DNA from: CALMEC01 sp964434425
Lineage (GTDB): Bacteria; Actinomycetota; Thermoleophilia; Miltoncostaeales; Miltoncostaeaceae
Direction: 5' to 3'
Length of the DNA stretch: 64,000 nucleotides
Assembly (NCBI GenBank): GCA_964434425.1
Contig: CAYSVH010000004.1
Coordinates: forward strand, 1-64,000
In this document: in pieces, positions 48,108 to 55,335 of the stretch
Layout of the letters: every line of letters starts with the position of its first letter
Numbering within the stretch: the stretch's first letter is position 1
Notes under the pieces: model-generated
What the model was told of the DNA's origin: nothing
What the model saw: the letters and a program-made list of their open reading frames with translations, nothing else
Database searches by the model: none
Program-made: the position numbers and the translations under genes

Positions 48108-49700
48108 TCACGGCACCTCGGTCGCGGCCGTCTCGGGCACCGGGGGAGCGGGCATCGGCGGTGCGGGCCTGGGCCTTCGGACGAAGAGCGCCAGAAGGAC
48201 GGCGGCCAGCGAGAGGAGTGCACCCGTGACGAACGCCTCGTGGACCCCGGACACCTTCGCCGCGACCTCGGTGGCGCCTCCGCGGACGGCGTCCATCGTC
48301 CCCGTCATGAACAGCGTGACGAAGAGCGCAGTCCCGGCCGCCCCGGCCAGCTGCTGGAGCGTGGTCAGGATGGCGCTGCCGTGCGAGTAGATGTTCCTGG
48401 GCAGCGCCCCGAGCGCGCTGGTGAAGAGCGGGGTCATCATGAAGCCGATCCCGATGCTCAGCACCACGTGGATCAGCACGACCCGAATCGCACCGGACGA
48501 TGCGTCGAGGGTCGTCATCCACCAGAGGGATGCGCTGACGGCGATCGACCCCGGGATCACCAGCGGACGCGGACCCCATCGGTCGAACATCCGCCCGACC
48601 ACGGGGGCGACGGCGCCCATGGCGATGCCACCCGGCAGAAGGAGCAGCCCGGTCTCCAAGGTGTCGTAGCCCAGCACCTCCTGCGAGTAGATCGGGATGA
48701 GAATGATCGCGCCGAAGAGCGATCCCATCACGATCAGAAGCTGGATGAGGGCGATGGCGAACGTCCCCGTGCGAAACGCACGCAGATCGAGCAGCGCGCG
48801 GTCGCGGCGCTGCAGACCGAGCTGACGGAGGACGAAGGCGACCAGCGCGAGCGCGCCTACGGCGATGGGATAGCGGGGCGCGATCGGGACGTCTCCGACG
48901 GCCGCCTCGCCGATGCTCGAGAGCCCGTAGACGAGGCCGCCGAACGCGACCACCGAGAGAAGCACCGACACGAGGTCGAAATGCACGGGACGTTGCTCGC
49001 CGATGTTGGTGATGAGCCGCCGCCCAAGGAGCAGCGCGGCGATGGACAACGGCAGGGTGAGCGCGAACAACCAGCGCCAGTCGAGAACGTGGAGTATCAG
49101 CCCGGAGACGGACGGCCCGATGGCCGGGGCCACGGCGATGACGATCGATATGAGTCCCATGGTTGCCCCGCGTCGCGACGGGGGAACGTACGTCATCACC
49201 GTCGTGATGAGGAGCGGCATCATGAGCGCGGTGCCGGCCGCCTGGACGATGCGACCCGCCAGGAGAACCTCGAAGCCCGGTGCCACCAGCGCCAACGCCG
49301 TCCCCGCGCTGAACAGGGACATGGCCGTGAAGTAGACGCCCCGGGTGCTGAAGCGATCGAGGATGGAGCCGGTGGCCGGGATGACCACGGCCATCGTCAG
49401 CATGAAGGCCGTCGTCAGCCACTGTGCCGTGGACGTGCTGATCCCGAGCTGCTCCGTGAGCGGCGTGATCGCCACGGCAAGGAGCGTCTCGTTGAGGATC
49501 ACGATGAAGGTCGAGGCCAGAAGAAGCGCGATGACCGCCTTCACATGGCGCGGAATGGAGTCGGGGTCGACCGCGCCGCCGCTGGCGACGCCGGATCCGG
49601 CGTCCTCGTGTGTCGCGTTGATGGAGCCCTCCTCGGGCGAGCGGAGAGACGAACGGCCGCACAGAATAGCAGCAACAGACAAGTTGTCAGCCACTGCCAC
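48108..49700 (-). CDS. MFS multidrug transporter (EmrB/QacA, 14 helices)
   Basis: A DHA2-type drug:proton antiporter. Helix 1 starts at AVIALLLASTFIVILNETLLAVAITPL (the D1 motif region), followed by AQWLTTAFMLTMAVVIPATGSILDRF and GRIVQAAGTALMMPLLITTVMTYV, which is motif C-like. The widest reading starts at GTG 49700, but a promoter for this gene (49690-49663) lies inside it. After that promoter the only good ribosome site, AGGAGG (49633-49628), stands 5 nt before an ATC at 49622. The true start may be that ATC or a later GTG. It is divergent from a TetR gene, the likely repressor. Confidence 0.85.
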   Translation of the reverse strand: MAVADNLSVAAILCGRSSLRSPEEGSINATHEDAGSGVASGGAVDPDSIPRHVKAVIALLLASTFIVILNETLLAVAITPLTEQLGISTSTAQWLTTAFMLTMAVVIPATGSILDRFSTRGVYFTAMSLFSAGTALALVAPGFEVLLAGRIVQAAGTALMMPLLITTVMTYVPPSRRGATMGLISIVIAVAPAIGPSVSGLILHVLDWRWLFALTLPLSIAALLLGRRLITNIGEQRPVHFDLVSVLLSVVAFGGLVYGLSSIGEAAVGDVPIAPRYPIAVGALALVAFVLRQLGLQRRDRALLDLRAFRTGTFAIALIQLLIVMGSLFGAIILIPIYSQEVLGYDTLETGLLLLPGGIAMGAVAPVVGRMFDRWGPRPLVIPGSIAVSASLWWMTTLDASSGAIRVVLIHVVLSIGIGFMMTPLFTSALGALPRNIYSHGSAILTTLQQLAGAAGTALFVTLFMTGTMDAVRGGATEVAAKVSGVHEAFVTGALLSLAAVLLALFVRRPRPAPPMPAPPVPETAATEVP

Positions 49701-49711
49701 CCGCTGATAAT
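49663..49711. promoter_or_regulatory. Divergent promoters and operator between MFS and TetR genes
   Basis: Minus strand: CTGACA (49690-49685), 16 bp, TATTCT (49668-49663). Plus strand: GATAAT (49706-49711), then 6 nt to GTG 49718. A palindrome GACAA-G-TTGTC (49678-49688) overlaps the MFS -35 box and is a probable TetR operator. Confidence 0.55.
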
Positions 49712-49717
49712 CTGGGT

Positions 49718-50368
49718 GTGACGGTGTACCCGAGGAGAGGGCGTGTCATCCCCCGAACCGCATCAGCAGCACCCACCTCCGACCTGCGCGCACGACGTCG
49801 GCTGCAGACGCTCCAGGAGGTACACGAGGTCGCGGTGCGCCTCACCGACGAGCGCGGCTACGACGCCACCACGGTGGACGACATCGCCGAGACGGCGGGG
49901 ATCTCGCAGCGGACGTTCTTCCGGTACTTCCCGACCAAGGACGACGCCATCCTGCTCGGCTATCACCGGTTCGAGGAACTGGTCGATGTCTTCGTTCCGC
50001 CGGCGGACTTCGGGGAGGCACTCGACGCGCTCGACGACCTCTACGACCACCGGGTCGCGCTCCTGATCGAGTCGGCACCGGAGACGTTCCTGGCGACACA
50101 GCGCATCATCGTGCGCGAGCCCAAGATCCGGGACGTCGCCCTCGCACGCGAGTGCGCAACCAGCCAGCGTCTCCTCGAGCGATTCCGGGCGGCGTACCCG
50201 GATCGGGACGATCTCGCGCTCCGGGTCACGCTCGAGGTCGCTGCGGGCGTTTTCCGCGCCGCCCGGATCAGTTGGTGGGAGGGTACGGACACGAGTGCAT
50301 CGGGCCTCCTCCGCTGCTACCGCGAGGCACGTGAGTGCTTCGGCCGACTGCACCCGCCGTCCCGCTGA
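49718..50368 (+). CDS. TetR family regulator of the adjacent MFS gene
   Basis: The N-terminal HTH reads QTLQEVHEVAVRLTDERGYDATTVDDIAETAGISQRTFFRYFPTKDDAI (about 28-76), a textbook TetR DNA-binding domain. The rest is an all-helical ligand domain of about 140 residues with no subfamily I can name. It is divergent from the EmrB-like exporter and leaderless (GATAAT-N6-GTG), so it probably represses the exporter and is relieved by a drug. Confidence 0.88.
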   Translation: MTVYPRRGRVIPRTASAAPTSDLRARRRLQTLQEVHEVAVRLTDERGYDATTVDDIAETAGISQRTFFRYFPTKDDAILLGYHRFEELVDVFVPPADFGEALDALDDLYDHRVALLIESAPETFLATQRIIVREPKIRDVALARECATSQRLLERFRAAYPDRDDLALRVTLEVAAGVFRAARISWWEGTDTSASGLLRCYREARECFGRLHPPSR

Positions 50369-50422
50369 GACAGGTCCGCGACCCCGTGCCGGCGGCGATC
50401 CCCGGCCATCATGGGGATGCCG

Positions 50423-51076
50423 CTACGACGAATCCCGCAGGTCCTCGACGCCGTCGAGAAGGATGCCGAGCCCGACCTCGAACGAGTCGGCGAAGGAGTA
50501 GCCGGGACGCGACACATGCTCGGCGGCGAACTCCGCCATGCGCGGGTGGCCGACCAGGTCGATTTCCCGGATGAGGTCATCCGTCGCGTCCTCCAGCCCG
50601 ACCGACTCCAGCATGACCTCCTGGAGGACGAAGCCGTAGACGAACGCATCGAGGATGGCGCAGGTGTGCGCGGTCGCCGCCAGCGAGAAACCGGCGGTGC
50701 GCAGGGTGTCAAGCGCCGCCTCGTGCGTCCGCAGCGTCCGGGGACCGGGGTTCGGGCGCGCGTCGATGACCGACACGGCCCAGGGATGACGGCGAAGCGC
50801 GCTCCGCAGCGACCGCGACCGGTGGGCCAGCCGGTCACGCCATCCCCCACCGGACTCGGATTCCTGAACCTCCCCGTGAACGGCGTCGACCAGCGCGTCG
50901 ATGATGGCGTCCTTGTTCGGCACGTGGTGATAGATCGCCATCGGTCGCACCCCGAGGTGGGCGGCGAGAGCGCGGATGGTGAGGGCGTCCAGGCCGTCGC
51001 GGTCCGCAAGCTCAAGGGCACCCGCCACGATGCGATCGCGCGTGAGTGTGTTGCGTGGCGCTCGGGGTCGTGTCAT
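50423..51076 (-). CDS. TetR family regulator with TetR_C-type domain
   Basis: RDRIVAGALELADRDGLDALTIRALAAHLGVRPMAIYHHVPNKDAIIDALVD (about 13-64) is the DNA-binding domain, of the type found in tetracycline repressors (MAIYHHVPNKD). The C-terminal domain of about 140 residues also fits that subfamily. The ATG at 51076 follows TAGCAT after 6 nt. A perfect palindrome in the shared promoter (51099-51117) should be its operator, controlling both itself and the oxidoreductase gene. Confidence 0.88.
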   Translation of the reverse strand: MTRPRAPRNTLTRDRIVAGALELADRDGLDALTIRALAAHLGVRPMAIYHHVPNKDAIIDALVDAVHGEVQESESGGGWRDRLAHRSRSLRSALRRHPWAVSVIDARPNPGPRTLRTHEAALDTLRTAGFSLAATAHTCAILDAFVYGFVLQEVMLESVGLEDATDDLIREIDLVGHPRMAEFAAEHVSRPGYSFADSFEVGLGILLDGVEDLRDSS

Positions 51077-51082
51077 TGCCCG

Positions 51083-51117
51083 ATGCTACCGTACTATGTA
51101 TCGTACGTTGTACGATA
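51083..51117. promoter_or_regulatory. TetR operator and divergent leaderless promoters
   Basis: TATCGTAC-GTT-GTACGATA (51099-51117) is a perfect 8-bp palindrome. Plus strand: -10 TACGAT (51111-51116) lies inside it, then 6 nt to GTG 51123. Minus strand: -10 TAGCAT (51088-51083), then 6 nt to ATG 51076. A bound dimer would block both genes. Confidence 0.75.
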
Positions 51118-51122
51118 CGAGT

Positions 51123-52193
51123 GTGAGCGACCGATCGAGGATGGGAACGATGACCTCCAAGCATGCGACCGAGACGCGCCGACCGGCGGACGCCGGCCCG
51201 TCACCCTCCGAGGACGGGACGATGGCCGCGATCATCCAACGCTCGTACGGCGGGCCCGAGGTCCTCGAGTACGGGAGGGTCGCCCGCCCGGAGCCCGGCC
51301 GCCGCGATGTGCTTCTGCGGGTCCACGCCGCGTCGGTCTCGCGCGGCACCTGGCACCTGACGACCGGCCTCCCCCGGCTCGTGCGTCTGGTGACGGGCAT
51401 CCGCCGCCCTCGGAGGTCGGTGCCGGCCATGGATGTCTGCGGGACCGTCGAGGCCGTCGGTGCCGGAGTCACCGCGCTTCGCGTCGGCGACCGGGTGGCC
51501 GGAATCGCGAAGGGCTCGCTGGCCGAGTTCGCCGTCGCGGCCGAGAAGAACCTCGCCGCGGCACCGACGAGGATCGACTCCGCCCATGCCGCGGTGCTGA
51601 CGGAGTCGGGGACCTCGGCCCTGCAGGCGCTTGACGCGGCGCGTGTCACCGAGGGATCGCGGGTTCTCGTCATCGGGGCATCCGGCGGTGTCGGATCGTT
51701 CGCGGTGAAGATGGCGGTCGCCCGGGGCGCGGCGGTGACGGCGGTCTGCGGCGACGCGAAGGCGGCGATGGTCTCCCTCTGGGGAGCCCATCGGGTGGTC
51801 GATTACCGTCATATCGACATCACGGCGGAGGACGCCGAATACGACGCCGTTCTCGACATCGCCGGCGGTGCACCGCTGGGGCGCCTCCGCCGAATCCTCG
51901 CCCCCACCGGGACCATCGTGTTCGTGGGGAACGAGGAGGGCGGCGCATGGACCGGCGGCTTCGGTCGCCCGTTCCGCAACCGCCTTCGGATGATCGTGCG
52001 GCGGCAGCGATACGCGGTGCTGATCGCCAAGAGCGACACCGCCAGCATCGCGCGGATCGTCCGGATGGTGGACGGGGGTCTCGTTCCCCACGTCCACGCC
52101 ACGTACCCGCTGGAGCGGGCGGCGGAGGCCATGTCGGCACTGGCGAGCGGGATGGTGTGCGGGAAGGTCGCGATCACGGTGGGCCGGCCGTGA
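51123..52193 (+). CDS. NAD(P)-dependent quinone oxidoreductase-like MDR enzyme
   Basis: A medium-chain reductase without structural zinc. QRSYGGPEVLEYGRVARPEPGRRDVLLRVHAASVSRGTWHL is the N-terminal catalytic barrel, AMDVCGTVEAVGAGVTALRVGDRVAG follows, and VLVIGASGGVGSFAVKMAVARGAAVTAVCG is the cofactor Rossmann motif. Relatives reduce quinones or enones. GTG 51123 is chosen because TACGAT ends 6 nt before it; ATG at 51141, 51150 or 51222 would shorten only a poorly conserved N-terminus. It is controlled by the divergent TetR gene. Confidence 0.85.
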   Translation: MSDRSRMGTMTSKHATETRRPADAGPSPSEDGTMAAIIQRSYGGPEVLEYGRVARPEPGRRDVLLRVHAASVSRGTWHLTTGLPRLVRLVTGIRRPRRSVPAMDVCGTVEAVGAGVTALRVGDRVAGIAKGSLAEFAVAAEKNLAAAPTRIDSAHAAVLTESGTSALQALDAARVTEGSRVLVIGASGGVGSFAVKMAVARGAAVTAVCGDAKAAMVSLWGAHRVVDYRHIDITAEDAEYDAVLDIAGGAPLGRLRRILAPTGTIVFVGNEEGGAWTGGFGRPFRNRLRMIVRRQRYAVLIAKSDTASIARIVRMVDGGLVPHVHATYPLERAAEAMSALASGMVCGKVAITVGRP

Positions 52194-52272
52194 GGTGACA
52201 TCCCATTCGCGTCTGTGCCGGAACCGGAGATCCTCTGTGATCCCGACGGCATCCCGTGGAATCGACCGTCCC

Positions 52273-52435
52273 GTGTCCCTGAGTCAGGCGTTCGTTCGGT
52301 GTTTGCCGAGCGAATCTCCCGCGAGGCACGGACTCGGGATCCGCCGGAATATCGCGAATCCTCTGGCGGTGGAGGACACCGCCTCGTGATGAGATGCAGC
52401 CGGCAAACGACCACGAACGTCTGACTCAGGGACAC
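52273..52435. repeat. 163-bp foldback element with about 36-bp inverted terminal repeats
   Basis: Left arm 52273-52308 and right arm 52401-52435 are inverted repeats: the first 15 bases match exactly, then one mismatch, 7 matches, a short unpaired stretch and 7 more matches (TTTGCCG). Smaller paired blocks (CGAGGC/GCCTCG, CCGCC/GGCGG) extend the fold inward, so nearly the entire element forms one hairpin. It fills most of the gap between the oxidoreductase and the RecQ-like gene and ends 15 bp before the latter. Confidence 0.8.
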
Positions 52436-52449
52436 TAGGCTGGCCGATC

Positions 52450-54546
52450 ATGTCGTCACTCATCGAGAATCCCACGGTCACCGGTGTCATGGAGTCCCTC
52501 GCGGGCACCGGCGCACGCCTGCGACCGGATCAGGCCACCGCCGTCGGACATCTGGTCACGCCACCCGAGGACGAACAGGGCGCACGGGTCCTGGTCGTCC
52601 AGCGGACCGGCTGGGGGAAGTCGGCGGTCTACTGGGTGGCCACCGCCCTGCGGCGCGCGGCGGGCGGTGGCCCGACCCTCGTCGTGAGCCCGCTGCTGTC
52701 CCTCATGCGTGACCAGGTGGACGCCGCCTCGCGCGCCGGGCTGCGCGCGGCGACGATCAACTCGGGAAACACCGGTGACTGGACCGCGATCGAGGATGCG
52801 CTTCGCGCGGGCGACGTCGACGTCGTTCTCGTCTCGCCGGAGCGTCTGGCCAACCCCGGCTTCGGGGCCCGGGTCCTCGACGCCGTGGCCGGTGACCTGG
52901 GGCTCCTCGTCATCGACGAGGCCCATGCGATCTCCGACTGGGGCCACGACTTCCGTCCGGACTACCGGCGCGTGGCCGAGGTGCTCCAGCGCATGAACCC
53001 TGCGACGCCCGTCCTGGCGACCACGGCGACCGCGAACGCACGGGTCACCGACGACGTCGCCGCCCAGCTCGGGGCCGACACGCTCGTCCTGCGCGGCCCC
53101 CTGGCCCGGGCCAGCCTCCAGCTGTCGGTGGTGGGTTCCCTCTCCCACCTTCAGCGGTACGCCTGGGTGGTCGATCATCTTCCGCGGCTGCCGGGATCCG
53201 GCATCGTCTATGCGCTGACCGTCGCGGACGTGGACCGCATGGTGGAGGCCGTGAGGACGGTGCACGGCGACGCGGTGGCCGTCGAGGGCTATCACGGCCA
53301 GCTCGATACGGCGACGCGTGAGCGCCGCGAGGATGATCTGCGCGCCAACCGCCTGAAGGCGCTGGTGGCGACGTCCGCGCTCGGCATGGGCTACGACAAG
53401 CCGGACCTCGGTTTTGTGGTGCACGTCGGTGGGCCGCCGACACCCGTGGCCTACTACCAGCAGATCGGACGCGCCGGGCGCAGCATCGACCACGCGTCCG
53501 TCGTCCTCCTGCCGTCGCCGGACGATGCCCGGATCTGGGACTGGTACGCCACATCCAGCATTCCCGACCCCGGTGAGATGTCGCGCCTCCTGACCGCCCT
53601 GGCGCGCTCGGGCGAGCCCATGAGCGTTCCGGCGCTCGAGGCCGAGACCGGGATCCGCCGCACCCGCGTGGAGTTGATGGTCAAGCAGCTGGCGGTCGAC
53701 GGGTCGGTCGAGCGCACAACGGAGGGCTGGATCTCCACCGGCGAGCCGTGGTACTTCGACGAGGACCACTACGCGTCCATCGTCGACACCCGTCGCCGCG
53801 AGGCGGACATCATGCGCACGTACAGTCGCGGCGGGCGCTGCCTGATGCAGCTCCTCCAGGAGTCGTTGGATGATCCCAGCGCCGCCCCCTGCGGACGGTG
53901 TTCCGTCTGCCTGGATGTGCTCCCGCCCCCACTCGACGAGGAGCCACAGGTCGAGACCGCTCGCCGGATCGCGACGGGGTTGCGCGCGCGGACCCATCTG
54001 CTCGAACCGCGCAGGATGTGGCCCGGTGGAGCATTCGGCAGCCGTGGCCGGATCCCGAAGGACCGGATGTCCGAACCCGGTCGCGTGCTGATCCACGCGG
54101 ATGCCCCGGAGTGGGCCGAGACGCTCTCAGCGGCGGGAGCCGGTGACGCGACCGCCACCAGCGAGGTCGCCGACGCCGCGGTGAGGGCGCTCTCCGCGTG
54201 GAGTCTCGACTGGAGTGCACGTCCTGAGGCGGTCGTCGCCCTCACCGCCGACGGCACCCTCGGCCCTCTGGCCGCGTCCGTCGGCGAACACCTGGCCGGG
54301 GCCGGACGACTGCCGTTCGGACGCATGCCGGCGACCGGCCCCGCATCGCCCGGCATGCCGGGACCGGCGGAGGCGGCGCACTGGCGCGATGCCGTCGGAT
54401 CAGCGGACGTCGACGTGACGGGTGCGGCCGTCCTGCTCGTCGTGGATCGCTCCGTCTCGGGGTGGGCGGTCACCGTCGCGGGCGCACGCCTGCGCGAGGA
54501 CGGAGCACGAGCCGTGCTCCCCCTCCTCATCCACCGCGGCGTCTGA
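52450..54546 (+). CDS. RecQ-like DEAD/DEAH helicase
   Basis: A superfamily 2 helicase of 698 residues. Motif I is QRTGWGKSAVYW near 58 (the RTGWGKS variant of an actinobacterial RecQ-like group instead of PTGxGKS), Ia VVSPLLSLMRDQV, II VIDEAHAISDWGHDFRPDY near 154-172, III ATTATAN, IV-VI ALVATSALGMGYDKPDLGFVVHVGGPPTPVAYYQQIGRAGR. A RecQ zinc domain with Cys ligands follows (CLMQLLQ...CGRCSVCLD). The C-terminal 200 residues are not an HRDC domain I recognise. It probably unwinds DNA in repair. Confidence 0.88.
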   Translation: MSSLIENPTVTGVMESLAGTGARLRPDQATAVGHLVTPPEDEQGARVLVVQRTGWGKSAVYWVATALRRAAGGGPTLVVSPLLSLMRDQVDAASRAGLRAATINSGNTGDWTAIEDALRAGDVDVVLVSPERLANPGFGARVLDAVAGDLGLLVIDEAHAISDWGHDFRPDYRRVAEVLQRMNPATPVLATTATANARVTDDVAAQLGADTLVLRGPLARASLQLSVVGSLSHLQRYAWVVDHLPRLPGSGIVYALTVADVDRMVEAVRTVHGDAVAVEGYHGQLDTATRERREDDLRANRLKALVATSALGMGYDKPDLGFVVHVGGPPTPVAYYQQIGRAGRSIDHASVVLLPSPDDARIWDWYATSSIPDPGEMSRLLTALARSGEPMSVPALEAETGIRRTRVELMVKQLAVDGSVERTTEGWISTGEPWYFDEDHYASIVDTRRREADIMRTYSRGGRCLMQLLQESLDDPSAAPCGRCSVCLDVLPPPLDEEPQVETARRIATGLRARTHLLEPRRMWPGGAFGSRGRIPKDRMSEPGRVLIHADAPEWAETLSAAGAGDATATSEVADAAVRALSAWSLDWSARPEAVVALTADGTLGPLAASVGEHLAGAGRLPFGRMPATGPASPGMPGPAEAAHWRDAVGSADVDVTGAAVLLVVDRSVSGWAVTVAGARLREDGARAVLPLLIHRGV

Positions 54547-54572
54547 CCGTCCCGGCAGCGGCCGGGATGTGC

Positions 54573-54603
54573 GGGGCCCCCGTCCCACTCGGACGGTGGC
54601 CCC
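54573..54603. terminator. Bidirectional terminator hairpin
   Basis: GGGGCC (54573-54578) pairs with GGCCCC (54598-54603), and the inner CCGTCC/GGACGG (54580-54585 with 54591-54596) closes a 5-nt loop. It stands between the converging helicase and Lys-rich peptide genes. Confidence 0.6.
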
Positions 54604-54609
54604 ACGCGG

Positions 54610-54699
54610 CTACTTCTTCTTGCCCTTCTTGCCCTTCTTCGACTTCTTGTCCTTCTTCTTTCCCTTTTTCTTGTCCTTCTTGTCCTTCTTCTTGCTCAT
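54610..54699 (-). CDS. 29-residue lysine-rich peptide
   Basis: An open frame with GGGGAGG just before its ATG, coding for a 29-residue chain with 20 lysines, the rest being Asp, Gly, Ser and the first Met. The pattern is K-K-K-D and K-K-G repeats. It ends at TAG, 7 nt before a terminator hairpin. Strong ribosome site, clean stop and terminator support a real gene despite low complexity. The peptide could bind nucleic acid or ribosomes; this is inference. It is divergent from an HTH gene, with two operator-like palindromes between them. Confidence 0.6.
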   Translation of the reverse strand: MSKKKDKKDKKKGKKKDKKSKKGKKGKKK

Positions 54700-54750
54700 C
54701 TCACCTCCCCTTCACGACGATCGTGCACGCCGTCGGCGATGCGGTGTTCC

Positions 54751-54790
54751 GTCAACCCATCGTTGACGTAGCGGTCAACCTATCGTTGAC
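54751..54790. promoter_or_regulatory. Two tandem operator palindromes
   Basis: GTCAAC-CCATC-GTTGAC (54751-54767) and GTCAAC-CTATC-GTTGAC (54774-54790, with one more G-C pair outside) are near-identical palindromes whose centres are 23 bp apart, so on nearly the same face of the helix. The second covers a -35-like TTGACC of the plus-strand gene; its -10 is TAGTCT (54807-54812), 7 nt before ATG 54820. Confidence 0.7.
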
Positions 54791-54819
54791 CGCAAGGAAC
54801 GACAAGTAGTCTGGGACCC

Positions 54820-55113
54820 ATGGCCGATTCGGGAGTCGCAAAGCGGTTCGATCGCGTCGTCCGCACCCTGGAGGACATCTCCGACCCGATCGCACGACTG
54901 GACGAGATCCGCCAGCGACGGGAGGATCTGGAGCGGCTCGAGGCACGCGCCGTGATCGCCGCGCGCCGGGAGGGTGCGACATGGCGCTCCATCGGCGCCC
55001 TCTACGGACTCAGCAAACAGGGGGCCCAGCAGCGCTTCCGCCCCCTCGTCGACGCCGGCAGCGAACAGGCCGCCGATGCCACGGGCGGTGGCGAGGCGAC
55101 AGGCGACAGGTGA
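54820..55113 (+). CDS. Small HTH protein
   Basis: The 97 residues consist of a helical N-terminus (RFDRVVRTLEDISDPIARLDEIRQRREDLERLEARAVIAAR), a sigma-region-4-like helix-turn-helix (GATWRSIGALYGLSKQGAQQRF, about 52-73) and a disordered tail. The same HTH type begins the Clp-N protein at 327-1148. The family is common in Actinobacteria without known function. It is leaderless (TAGTCT-N7-ATG). It may bind the two palindromes in its own promoter. Confidence 0.75.
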   Translation: MADSGVAKRFDRVVRTLEDISDPIARLDEIRQRREDLERLEARAVIAARREGATWRSIGALYGLSKQGAQQRFRPLVDAGSEQAADATGGGEATGDR

Positions 55114-55273
55114 CCGGCCGAAGCGTCCGGGGCCCGGGTCGACGGCCTGAGCCGAGCGCCACCGGCGACGCGGCGTAAACGCCGCCGCAACGGCCCGTCC
55201 CGTTCCGCCGATACCGGCCCGCGGCCGGGCACGGCCGATGTCCGCACCTCGTGCCGCCCAGGGCCAGAACGAC

Positions 55274-55310
55274 GTGGGCCCGGTCCTCCGCTGTGGAGGA
55301 CCGGGCCCAC
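55274..55310. terminator. 16-bp perfect hairpin terminator
   Basis: Bases 55274-55289 are the exact complement of 55295-55310 around a 5-nt loop. It lies 26 nt beyond the pntB stop on the minus strand and 160 nt after the small HTH gene on the plus strand, so it can stop transcription from both sides. Confidence 0.75.
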
Positions 55311-55335
55311 GAGCACCACGAGATGTGGACGTCGA

